In this document: positions 10,282 to 17,750 of the stretch, piece by piece
Position numbering within the stretch: the stretch's first letter is position 1
Layout: every line of letters starts with the position of its first letter
Assembly (NCBI RefSeq): GCF_035762905.1
Contig: NZ_DASUCC010000066.1
Span: 1 to 43,848, forward strand
DNA length: 43,848 nt
Direction of reading: 5' to 3'
Origin: DASYTH01 sp035762905
Lineage (GTDB): Bacteria; Actinomycetota; Actinomycetes; Mycobacteriales; Pseudonocardiaceae
Notes under the pieces: generated by a model
What the model was told of the DNA's origin: nothing
What the model saw: only the letters and a program-made list of their open reading frames with translations
Database searches by the model: none
Translations under genes and position numbers: made by a program

Positions 10282-11343
10282 ATGACCACGACCGACCTGG
10301 GGGATCGGTCGGCGTTCACCGATCGGGTGATCGCCGATCTCGCGACCGCGGCGCACGCCGCCACCGTGGTGTTGGGGGACCGGCTCGGGCTGTACCGGGC
10401 GCTGGCCGACGCCGGCCCGGCCACCCCGGCCGAGGTGGCCGCGTCCGCGGACTGCGACGAGCGCTATGTGATCGAGTGGCTGAACGCCCAGGCGGCGGCC
10501 GGCTACTGCGGCTACGACGAGGAGACCGGCCGGTACTGGCTGACCGAGGAGCAGGCGGCCTGCCTGGCCGACGAGGACGGCCCGGAGTTCCTCGCCGCCG
10601 GCATGATGGTGGCCGGCGCGTTGTTCAAGATCGAGGGCCGGCTGGCCGACGCGGTCCGCACCGGGCGGGGGTTCTCCTGGGCCGACCACCACCACGATCT
10701 GTTCGCCGGGTTGGAGCGGTTCACCCGGCCGAGCTATCAGGCGCACCTGGTCGAGCACTGGATCCCCGCGCTGGACGGGATGTCCGCCCGGCTGGCCACC
10801 GGCGCCCGGGTGGCCGACGTCGGCTGCGGCCGGGGCGCGGCGACCATTCTGCTGGCCAGCGCGTTCCCGGCGGCCACGGTGGTGGGTTTCGACCTGCACG
10901 GCCCGTCGCTCGGCTACGCCCGCAAGACCGCGGTGGAGGCCGGGGTGGCCGACCGGGTGCGCTTCGAGGTGGCCGGCGCGCAGGACTTCCCGGGCGCCGG
11001 CTACGACCTGGTGTGCATGCTGGACGCGCTGCACGACATGGCCGATCCGGTGGGAGCGGCGGCCCGGATCCGTGCCGCGCTCTCCCCGGACGGCGTCTGG
11101 CTGCTGGTCGAGCCGGTGGCCGGCGAGACCGTCGCCGCCAACCTCACCGAGGCCGGCCGGTTGTACTACTCGTTGTCCACTTTGGTCTGTACGCCGGCCG
11201 CCCGGGCCCAGCCGGGGGGCTGGGCGCTGGGCGCGGCGGCGAGCGAGGCGCAGTTGCGCGGGCTGTGTGCCCGGGCTGGTTTCAGCCGGTTCCGGAGCAT
11301 CGCGGCCAACCGGCTGCACCGGGTGTTCGAGGTGCGGCCGTAG
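10282..11343 (+). CDS. SAM-dependent methyltransferase, Rv2258c-like
   Basis: 353 residues. The N-terminal about 100 residues look like a winged-helix dimerisation module (AEVAASADCDERYVIEWLNAQ). The C-terminal class I methyltransferase fold has SAM motif I VADVGCGRGAA at about residues 177-187, an acidic motif at GFDLHG and DALHDMADP further on. Length and order match the Rv2258c-type proteins, whose substrate is not established. The gene converges on the small membrane gene with adjacent stop codons (TAG at 11341, TAA at 11346-11344). It probably shares control with the divergent LuxR/NB-ARC gene; that link is inference. Confidence 0.9.
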   Translation: MTTTDLGDRSAFTDRVIADLATAAHAATVVLGDRLGLYRALADAGPATPAEVAASADCDERYVIEWLNAQAAAGYCGYDEETGRYWLTEEQAACLADEDGPEFLAAGMMVAGALFKIEGRLADAVRTGRGFSWADHHHDLFAGLERFTRPSYQAHLVEHWIPALDGMSARLATGARVADVGCGRGAATILLASAFPAATVVGFDLHGPSLGYARKTAVEAGVADRVRFEVAGAQDFPGAGYDLVCMLDALHDMADPVGAAARIRAALSPDGVWLLVEPVAGETVAANLTEAGRLYYSLSTLVCTPAARAQPGGWALGAAASEAQLRGLCARAGFSRFRSIAANRLHRVFEVRP

Positions 11344-11613
11344 TTACCGCGTCACCTTGGTACGCGCCCCGGACAGCGCCGCGACGCCCGCGCCGGACAG
11401 GCCGACCTGCATCGCCAACTCGATCCAGTCGATGCCCGCGGTGTCCGCGACGCCGAGCACGCTGGCCGCCGCGGTGCCGAGCAGCGCGGCCACCACGCCG
11501 ACGCCGAGCGTCAGCAGCAGCGAGATGTTCTGCCGGCCCGGCACGACAAGTCGCCCGAGCCCCCCAATCACCAGCCCGATCAGCAGGGCCGAGATGATCC
11601 CGGTGATCTCCAC
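11344..11613 (-). CDS. GlsB/YeaQ/YmgE-like small membrane protein
   Basis: 89-residue hydrophobic protein with three predicted membrane segments. The first is followed by GGLGRLVVPGRQ, a form of the G-x-[IL]-[AG]-R-x-[LIV]-x-PG motif of transglycosylase-associated family proteins. The family is usually stress-linked with unproven function. I chose the GTG at 11613 because GAAGGGA lies about eight nt upstream. It is transcribed alone or after the MFS/glucosidase operon, with a 95-bp gap. Confidence 0.85.
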   Translation of the reverse strand: MEITGIISALLIGLVIGGLGRLVVPGRQNISLLLTLGVGVVAALLGTAAASVLGVADTAGIDWIELAMQVGLSGAGVAALSGARTKVTR

Positions 11614-11708
11614 GTGAGGTCCCTTCTCCTGAATGCCTGCAACCAGGATCGCCGCGCGCGTGGCCCAGCGGATCGGGTACTTCCCGGAGACGGTCCCTGA
11701 TTCGACCC

Positions 11709-12935
11709 TTACCGGACCGAGCGGATCCGGTACACCAGCACCGAACCGGCCACCCCGAACGCCGCGCACACCAGGTAGAGCACCGGGTAGCCGCCCAGGT
11801 TCGTGACGATCGGCGCGGCGATGGCCGGGGCGAGCACCTGCGGCAGCGCGTTCGCGATGTTGATCACTCCGAGGTCCTTGCCGCGGTCGGCCGCCGCCGG
11901 CAGCACCTCGGTGAGCAGCGCGAAGTCCACCGAGGTGTAGACGCCGAAGCCGAGCCCGAGCACCGCCGCGGCGGTGACCGCGCCGGTCCAGGTCGGCACC
12001 AGGGCGAGCAGGACCGCCGCGGCCGCCACGACCAGTCCGGACACCAGGACGAAGATCCGTCGCCGGCCCAACCGGTCGGAGAGGATCCCGCCGGCCAGCA
12101 CGGTGAGCAGCAGGGTGCCGGCGTAGATCGCGGTCAGGACGAACACCCCGCCGTCCGGGTCCGGGTAGTGCACCCGGTCCTGCAGGAAGAACAGCAGGTA
12201 GACGACCGCGATCGCGTTGCCGAGGTTGATCAGGAACCGGGTCAGCCAGGCCCAGCCGAAGTCCGGGTGGCGGCGCGGGCTGATCCAGAACGCCCGCCAG
12301 TCCCAGGGCGGTCGGTCCCGCGCGGCGAGCACCGAGTCCCGGCGCAGCAACACGTACGGCGCGGTGGCCAGCAGCAGGAAGACGATGCAGGCCAGGTAGC
12401 CGGCGACCAGACCGCCGGCCGCGGCGGCCAGCCCTGAGCCGACCACGACGCCGAGGGTCTGGGCCACGCCGAGCCAGCCGCCGACCATGCCGCGCTGCCG
12501 GTGCGGCGCCTGGTCCGGCACGGCCGCGGTGATCGCGGCGAACATCGCGTTCAGCATGAGCTGCACGACGCACCAGGCGACCAGCATCACCGCCACGTTC
12601 GGCGCGACGGCCAGCAGCGCGAGACCGGCCGCGCCGCCGAGCGCGCCGGCCACCGTCCACGGCAGCCGACGCCCGAACCGGGAGGTGGTGCGGTCCGACA
12701 GCGCGCCGAACAGCGGGTTGCCGATCATCGAGAACGCCGCGCCGGCCCCGGCGACCAGGCCCAGCGCGGCTTCTTTTCCGTGCGGGGCAAGGCTTTCCGC
12801 CTGCTTGGCGAGCAGCACCTGAAGCGGCCCGAACCAGGCGGTGAACACGCCGAGGTTGGCCACCGAGATGGCCACGGTCCAGCGCGTCGGAACCCGCTCG
12901 ACCGGCTCGGCGAGTGCGGTGCCGGTCGCGGTCAT
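11709..12935 (-). CDS. MFS transporter, probable sugar uptake
   Basis: 408 residues with about 12 membrane segments. The loop 2-3 motif is GALSDRTTSRFGRR and a second one, GILSDRLGRRR, is in the C-terminal half. The sequence resembles the glycoside-pentoside-hexuronide/sucrose-transporter branch. Its start ATG overlaps the stop of the beta-glucosidase gene (ATGA at 12935-12932), so the two are translationally coupled. A role in importing the glucoside hydrolysed by that enzyme, or its product, is the natural inference. The substrate itself cannot be read. Confidence 0.88.
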   Translation of the reverse strand: MTATGTALAEPVERVPTRWTVAISVANLGVFTAWFGPLQVLLAKQAESLAPHGKEAALGLVAGAGAAFSMIGNPLFGALSDRTTSRFGRRLPWTVAGALGGAAGLALLAVAPNVAVMLVAWCVVQLMLNAMFAAITAAVPDQAPHRQRGMVGGWLGVAQTLGVVVGSGLAAAAGGLVAGYLACIVFLLLATAPYVLLRRDSVLAARDRPPWDWRAFWISPRRHPDFGWAWLTRFLINLGNAIAVVYLLFFLQDRVHYPDPDGGVFVLTAIYAGTLLLTVLAGGILSDRLGRRRIFVLVSGLVVAAAAVLLALVPTWTGAVTAAAVLGLGFGVYTSVDFALLTEVLPAAADRGKDLGVINIANALPQVLAPAIAAPIVTNLGGYPVLYLVCAAFGVAGSVLVYRIRSVR

Positions 12936-14287
12936 TCCTGCGCCCGGATCAGGTCCCGGTACCAGAAGTACGAGTCCTTGGGCGTGCGCCGCTGGGTGTC
13001 GTAGTCGATGTGCACCAGGCCGAACCGCTGCGAGTACCCGACCGACCACTCGAAGTTGTCCATCAGCGACCAGACGAAGTAGCCGCGCACGTCCACGCCC
13101 TCGTCGATGGCGGCGCGCACCGCCTTCAGATGCCCGTCCAGGTACTCGATCCGGGCGGTGTCGGCGATCTTCCCGTGCTCGTCCGGGCGGTCGTCGTAGG
13201 CGCAGCCGTTCTCGGTGACGTAGACCGGCGGCAGGGCATCGCCGTACCGGTCGCGGAAGTGCGTCAGCACCTGGCGCAGGCCGTCCGGCACCACCACCCA
13301 GCCGAACCCGGTGAGCGGGTAGCCCTGGATGAACTGGAAGTCGAACGGAAGTCCTTGCGGCAGCTCGACTCCGTCCACGGTCGGCGGGGCGGCGCCGGTG
13401 GGCGCGCCGACCTTGGTCGGCTGGTAGTAGTTGATCCCGTACCAGTCCAGCGGGCTGTTGATGATCTTCAGGTCGTCGGCGACCGGGCCGGGCATCGCGC
13501 CGGCCAGTTCCTCGTCGGGGTAGCGGCCGAGCAGCACCGGGTCCGCGAACAGGCCGTTGACCAGCGCGTCGTACGCCCCGGCCGCGGTCACGTCGGCCTC
13601 GTCGTCGCTGGCCGGCCAGATCGGCAGGTGGTGGTTGGCGATGCCGATGTTGGTGGCTCCGGCGGCGCGCAGTGCCCGGGTGGCCAGGCCGTGCGCGAGT
13701 AGCTGGTGATGAGCCACCGGAAGCGCGTCCAGCAGCAGGGAGCGGCCGGGGGCGTGCCCGCCGATGGCGTAGCCGAACAGCGTGACCACCATCGGCTCGT
13801 TGAGCGGCATCCACATCCGCACCCGGTCACCGAGTCGCTCGCCGACCGCGGTGGCGTACTCGGCGAACCGGTACGCGGTGTCCCGGTTGAGCCAGCCGCC
13901 CGCGTCCTCGAGCGGCTGCGGGGTGTCCCAGTGGTACAGCGTGGCCGCGGGCGCGATCCCGGCCGCGCACAGCTCGTCGACCAGCCGGTCGTAGAAGTCC
14001 AGCCCGGCCGGGTTGACCGGGCCGCTGCCGGTGGGCACGACCCGGGGCCAGGCGATGGAGAACCGGTACGCGCCGACGCCGAGCTCGCGCATGAGCGCGA
14101 CGTCCTCGCGGTAGCGGTGGTAGTGGTCGGCGGCCACCGCACCGGTGTCGCCGTTCATGACCTTCCCCGGAGTGGCGCTGAACGTGTCCCAGACCGACGG
14201 GCCGCGGCCGTCCTCGTCGACCGCGCCCTCGATCTGGTAGGCCGCCGTGGCGGTGCCCCACAGGAATCCGGCGGGGAAGGTGGTCAC
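12932..14287 (-). CDS. bglB: GH1 beta-glucosidase
   Basis: 451-residue glycoside hydrolase family 1 enzyme, the usual length. It opens with the family signature FLWGTATAAYQIEG. The acid/base Glu164 is in PLNEP and the nucleophile Glu359 is in VTENG. The late WSLMDNFEW segment binds sugar. There is no signal peptide, so it is cytoplasmic and hydrolyses imported beta-glucosides. I chose the GTG at 14287 (GGGAGG six nt upstream) over an open-frame start at 14320. It is first in a two-gene operon with the MFS transporter. The gene symbol follows general GH1 usage. Confidence 0.95.
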   Translation of the reverse strand: MTTFPAGFLWGTATAAYQIEGAVDEDGRGPSVWDTFSATPGKVMNGDTGAVAADHYHRYREDVALMRELGVGAYRFSIAWPRVVPTGSGPVNPAGLDFYDRLVDELCAAGIAPAATLYHWDTPQPLEDAGGWLNRDTAYRFAEYATAVGERLGDRVRMWMPLNEPMVVTLFGYAIGGHAPGRSLLLDALPVAHHQLLAHGLATRALRAAGATNIGIANHHLPIWPASDDEADVTAAGAYDALVNGLFADPVLLGRYPDEELAGAMPGPVADDLKIINSPLDWYGINYYQPTKVGAPTGAAPPTVDGVELPQGLPFDFQFIQGYPLTGFGWVVVPDGLRQVLTHFRDRYGDALPPVYVTENGCAYDDRPDEHGKIADTARIEYLDGHLKAVRAAIDEGVDVRGYFVWSLMDNFEWSVGYSQRFGLVHIDYDTQRRTPKDSYFWYRDLIRAQE

Positions 14288-14378
14288 GGGATCCTCCCGG
14301 TAAACATGAAGAAGACTCACGGATGATGACGCCGGCGCCGGGTCGGGTCAAGCGGAACCTGGCCGGGCGGCGCGGTGT

Positions 14379-15020
14379 ATGTCAAGCATGCGTACCCTCC
14401 TCCGGATCTCGGGCGGCGCCGTCGCGGCCGCCCTGGTGCTTCTGGCCGCTCCCCTCCCGGCCTCGGCCGGTGGCCCGACCAGTGTCCTGCTCGCCTCGCC
14501 CACCCGCGGGGTGGCGGCGGCGCTCTACAACAACGACTCCGAGTACCAGCAGCTGATGAGCCTGGTCGGCAACTCGCCTGCGCAGGACAAGGACGCGCCG
14601 AACCTGAAAGGCGGGCCCGGCAGCGACGCGGTCAACATCACCTGGCTGATCCACGACGTGCAGGTCTGGCGGGTGGACCGGGTGTTCGTCGACGGCGCGA
14701 ACGGACCGTGGATCGAGACCGTCGTCGCGATGGACGGCGGTTCGGTGTGGGAGAAGGAGGGCGTGGTGCATCGGGGCGACCCGGGGCTGGTCAAGCTGCT
14801 CACGACGATGCGGCTGGTCGGTCCGGACGCGGCGTCCAACCAGGGCGTCCTGGCCGAGTTGGCACCGGCGCCGGCGGCCAACGCGCAAACGGCACCCGCG
14901 GCCGCGCCGGCCGAGGAACCGGCCGACGTCGACTGGGTGTGGGCCCTGGCCGGGGTGGCTGTCGGCGCCGTCCTGGTGATCGCGCTTGGTCCGCTGGTCA
15001 GGCGGCGCAGGTCGGTCTAG
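14379..15020 (+). CDS. secreted, C-terminally membrane-anchored hypothetical protein
   Basis: 213 residues. A signal peptide (MRTLLRISGG then a hydrophobic run ending at ASAGG) is followed by a small extracytoplasmic domain (about 35-150; WLIHDVQVWRVDRVFVD is a recognisable stretch). Then come an Ala/Pro-rich linker, one membrane segment and a basic RRRRS tail. That layout is a sortase-like anchor without an LPxTG motif. The start is ATG 14379 or 14388; no strong ribosome site is visible. It ends 10 bp before the GMC gene, so the two may be co-transcribed. The function is unknown. Confidence 0.8.
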   Translation: MSSMRTLLRISGGAVAAALVLLAAPLPASAGGPTSVLLASPTRGVAAALYNNDSEYQQLMSLVGNSPAQDKDAPNLKGGPGSDAVNITWLIHDVQVWRVDRVFVDGANGPWIETVVAMDGGSVWEKEGVVHRGDPGLVKLLTTMRLVGPDAASNQGVLAELAPAPAANAQTAPAAAPAEEPADVDWVWALAGVAVGAVLVIALGPLVRRRRSV

Positions 15021-15030
15021 TCTGCGGGGC

Positions 15031-16734
15031 ATGGGCCTACTCGCGAGTAACAATGTCGACTGGGACGTCGTCGTGGTGGGCTCCGGGTTCGGCGGGAGCG
15101 TGGCCGCGCTCCGGCTGACCGAGAAGGGTTACCGGGTGGCGGTGGTCGAGGCCGGCCGCCGGTTCGCCGACGACGAGCTGCCGAAGACGTCCTGGCAGCT
15201 GCGGGACTACCTGTGGGCGCCGGCGCTGCGCTGCTTCGGCATCCAGCGCATCCACCTGCTCAACGACGTGATGGTGCTGGCCGGTGCCGGGGTCGGCGGT
15301 GGTTCGCTGAACTACGCCAACACCCTGTACCGGCCGCTCGCGCCGTTCTACGCCGATCCGCAGTGGGCGCACATCACCGACTGGGCCGACGAGCTGGCCC
15401 CGCACTACGACCAGGCCGCCCGGATGCTCGGCGTGGTGGTCAACCCGCTGGAAACCCCGCACGACGAGGTGATGCGCAAGGTCGCCGCCGACCTCGGGGT
15501 GCCGGAGAGCTACCACCCGACCCCGGTCGGCGTGCACTTCTCCGCGCCGGGCGTGACCGTCGCGGACCCGTACTTCGGCGGCGCCGGGCCGGCGCGCACC
15601 GGCTGCACCGCGTGCGGCTCGTGCATGACCGGCTGCCGGGTCGGCGCCAAGAACACCCTGGTCAAGAACTACCTGCACCTGGCGGAGCGGGGTGGGGCGC
15701 GGATCGTCCCGATGACCACCGTCACGGCGGTGCGGCCGCGCGCGGACGGCACCTTCGCCGTCGAGCTGCGGCGCACCGGCACCCGGTCCCGCCGGTTCCG
15801 GCACACGATCACCGCCGGCAAGGTGGTGCTCGCCGCCGGTACCTGGGGCACCCAGAACCTGCTGCACCGGATGCGCGACACCGGCGTGCTGCCCCGGCTG
15901 TCGGCCCGGCTCGGCGAGCTGACCCGGACCAACTCGGAGGCCATCCTCGGAGCCGCGCGGACCACCGTGGACCCGGACCGCGACTTCAGCCGCGGCGTGG
16001 CGATCACCTCGTCCATCCACCCCGACCCCAGCACGCACATCGAGCCGGTGCGCTACGGCAAGGGCAGCAACGCGATGGGCCTGTTGCAGACCATCGCCAC
16101 CGACGGCGGCTCCCCGGTGCCGCGCTGGCGCCAGGCACTGCGCTTCGTGCTGCGCCACCCGATCCAGACCGCACGGCTGATCCAGGTGCACCGGTGGAGC
16201 GAGCGCACCATGATCCTTCTGGTGATGCAGACCCTGGACAACTCCATCACCACCTACACCCGCCCCGGCCTGTTCGGCCGCAGGCGCTACACCTCCCGCC
16301 AGGGTCACGGCGAACCCAACCCCAGCTTCATCCCGGTCGGTCACCGGGCCAGCGAGCTGGCCGCCGGGCACATCGGCGGGATGGCCGGCGGCACCTGGGG
16401 CGAGCTGTTCAACATCCCGCTGACCGCGCACTTCATCGGCGGCTGTCCGATCGGCGCGACTCCCGCGGAAGGCGTGCTCGACCCCTTCCACCGGCTGCAC
16501 AACTACCCCGGTGTGTCCGTGGTGGACGGTTCGGCGATCAGCGCCAACCTCGGCGTCAACCCGGCCCTCACCATCACCGCCCAGGCCGAGCGCGCATTCT
16601 CGTTCTGGCCCAACAAGGGCGACCCCGATCCGCGCCCGGCCCAGGACACCCCCTACGTCCGGCCCAACCCGGTGCCGCCCGCCCATCCCGCCGTGCCGGC
16701 CGGCGCCCCGGGTGCGCTGCGCAACGCGACGTGA
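15031..16734 (+). CDS. GMC family oxidoreductase, ChoD (cholesterol oxidase)-like
   Basis: 567-residue FAD enzyme. The dinucleotide-binding motif GSGFGGSVAALRL starts at Gly17. The GMC active-site pair of cholesterol-oxidase-like enzymes is visible as His467 (TAHFIGGCPIG) and Asn510 (NLGVNPALT). Four cysteines at 192, 195, 198 and 202 (CTACGSCMTGC) form a C-x2-C-x2-C-x3-C pattern of the iron-sulfur type, also present in Rv3409c ChoD. Its place near guaB3 matches M. tuberculosis gene order. The steroid or alcohol substrate is not proven. The start is ATG 15031. It heads a run of redox genes, 31 bp before the MBL-fold gene. Confidence 0.9.
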   Translation: MGLLASNNVDWDVVVVGSGFGGSVAALRLTEKGYRVAVVEAGRRFADDELPKTSWQLRDYLWAPALRCFGIQRIHLLNDVMVLAGAGVGGGSLNYANTLYRPLAPFYADPQWAHITDWADELAPHYDQAARMLGVVVNPLETPHDEVMRKVAADLGVPESYHPTPVGVHFSAPGVTVADPYFGGAGPARTGCTACGSCMTGCRVGAKNTLVKNYLHLAERGGARIVPMTTVTAVRPRADGTFAVELRRTGTRSRRFRHTITAGKVVLAAGTWGTQNLLHRMRDTGVLPRLSARLGELTRTNSEAILGAARTTVDPDRDFSRGVAITSSIHPDPSTHIEPVRYGKGSNAMGLLQTIATDGGSPVPRWRQALRFVLRHPIQTARLIQVHRWSERTMILLVMQTLDNSITTYTRPGLFGRRRYTSRQGHGEPNPSFIPVGHRASELAAGHIGGMAGGTWGELFNIPLTAHFIGGCPIGATPAEGVLDPFHRLHNYPGVSVVDGSAISANLGVNPALTITAQAERAFSFWPNKGDPDPRPAQDTPYVRPNPVPPAHPAVPAGAPGALRNAT

Positions 16735-16765
16735 CGTCGCTTTCCCGGGGTGGCAGGGTGGGCGC

Positions 16766-17731
16766 ATGGTCAAGCCGTTCGCGTCCAGTGCCGATACCGG
16801 GCCCAAGGTGGAGACGTTCGTCGAGTTGGCCGACGGCGTCTACGCGCTGACCGCCGAGGGTGACCCGAACGTCGGCGCGATCGAGGGCGAGGACTTCCTG
16901 GTCTGCTTCGAGGCGAGAGCCACCCCGGTCGCCGCCCGCCGCTGGCTGGACCGGCTGCGCGAGCGCACCGACAAACCCGTGCGCTACCTGGTGCTCAGCC
17001 ACTATCACGCGGTCCGGGTGCTCGGCGCCAGTGCGTTCGGCGCCGCGGAGATCATCACCCACGACGCCACCCGGGCCCTGATCGCCGAGCGCGGCAAGCA
17101 GGACTGGGACAGCGAGTACGGCCGGATGCCGCGGCTGTTCGAGGACCCGGACTCGATCCCCGGGCTCACCTGGCCGACGCTCACCTTCTCCGACCGGCTC
17201 ACCATCCCGCTCGGCGGCGACCGCGGCGAACTGGTGCTGGCCTGGTGCGGGCGCGGGCACACCGCGGGCGACATCGTCGCCTGGCTGCCCCGGCACCGCA
17301 TCATGTTCGCCGGCGACCTGGTCGAGTCGCAGGCCGCGCTCTACACCGGGGACGCCTTCCATGACGACTGGGCGACGTCCACTTTGGACAGCGTGGCCGC
17401 GTTCGAGGCGCGGGCGCTGGTCGGCGGGCGCGGCGCGGTCGCCGACGGGACGGACGCGGTGGCCGCGGCGATCGCGCAGAGCCGGCACTTCCTCGACGAG
17501 TTGCGCCGCACCGTGCGCTGGGTGCACGACGACGGCGGTGCCCTCGCCGACGCGTTCCGGGCCGCGCACACCGCGCTGGCCCCGGAGTACGGTCGCTGGC
17601 CGATCTTCGAGCACTGCCTGCCGTTCAACGTGCAGCGCTACTGGGACGAGTTGGACGGCGTCGACTGGCCGCGGATCTGGACCGCCGAACGCGATCGCGA
17701 GGTGTGGGCCGCGCTTCAGGAATCGGCGTGA
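16766..17731 (+). CDS. MBL-fold metallo-hydrolase with altered metal motif
   Basis: 321 residues with the metallo-beta-lactamase fold. The usual H-x-H-x-D-H is H79-Y-H81-A-V83-R84, so the two ligands of the second metal site are replaced. The later ligands appear intact: His165 in GHTAGD, Asp184 in FAGDLVE and a C-terminal His in FEHCLPFN. A mono-metal or non-hydrolytic role is likely. The SHYHAVRVLGA segment looks like a conserved subfamily signature rather than damage. The start is ATG 16766. Its stop overlaps the start of the next gene (GTGA at 17728), which argues for an operon with the FAD monooxygenase. Confidence 0.85.
   Translation: MVKPFASSADTGPKVETFVELADGVYALTAEGDPNVGAIEGEDFLVCFEARATPVAARRWLDRLRERTDKPVRYLVLSHYHAVRVLGASAFGAAEIITHDATRALIAERGKQDWDSEYGRMPRLFEDPDSIPGLTWPTLTFSDRLTIPLGGDRGELVLAWCGRGHTAGDIVAWLPRHRIMFAGDLVESQAALYTGDAFHDDWATSTLDSVAAFEARALVGGRGAVADGTDAVAAAIAQSRHFLDELRRTVRWVHDDGGALADAFRAAHTALAPEYGRWPIFEHCLPFNVQRYWDELDGVDWPRIWTAERDREVWAALQESA
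17377..17389. repeat. 13-bp palindrome GTCCA-N3-TGGAC, copy 1
   Basis: GTCCACTTTGGAC inside the MBL-fold gene, reading Ser-Thr-Leu-Asp with the rare codons ACT and TTG. One of five exact matches in the window. Confidence 0.6.
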
Positions 17732-17750
17732 GCGAGCTTGCGAGCGAACC
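17728..17750 (+). repeat. tandem repeat unit, copy 1
   Basis: A 23-bp sequence starting GTGAGCGAGCTTGCGAGC is repeated exactly 66 bp later. The similarity continues, imperfectly, for about 12 more bases. It supplies the GTG start of the FAD monooxygenase and encodes SELASEP. Confidence 0.85.
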
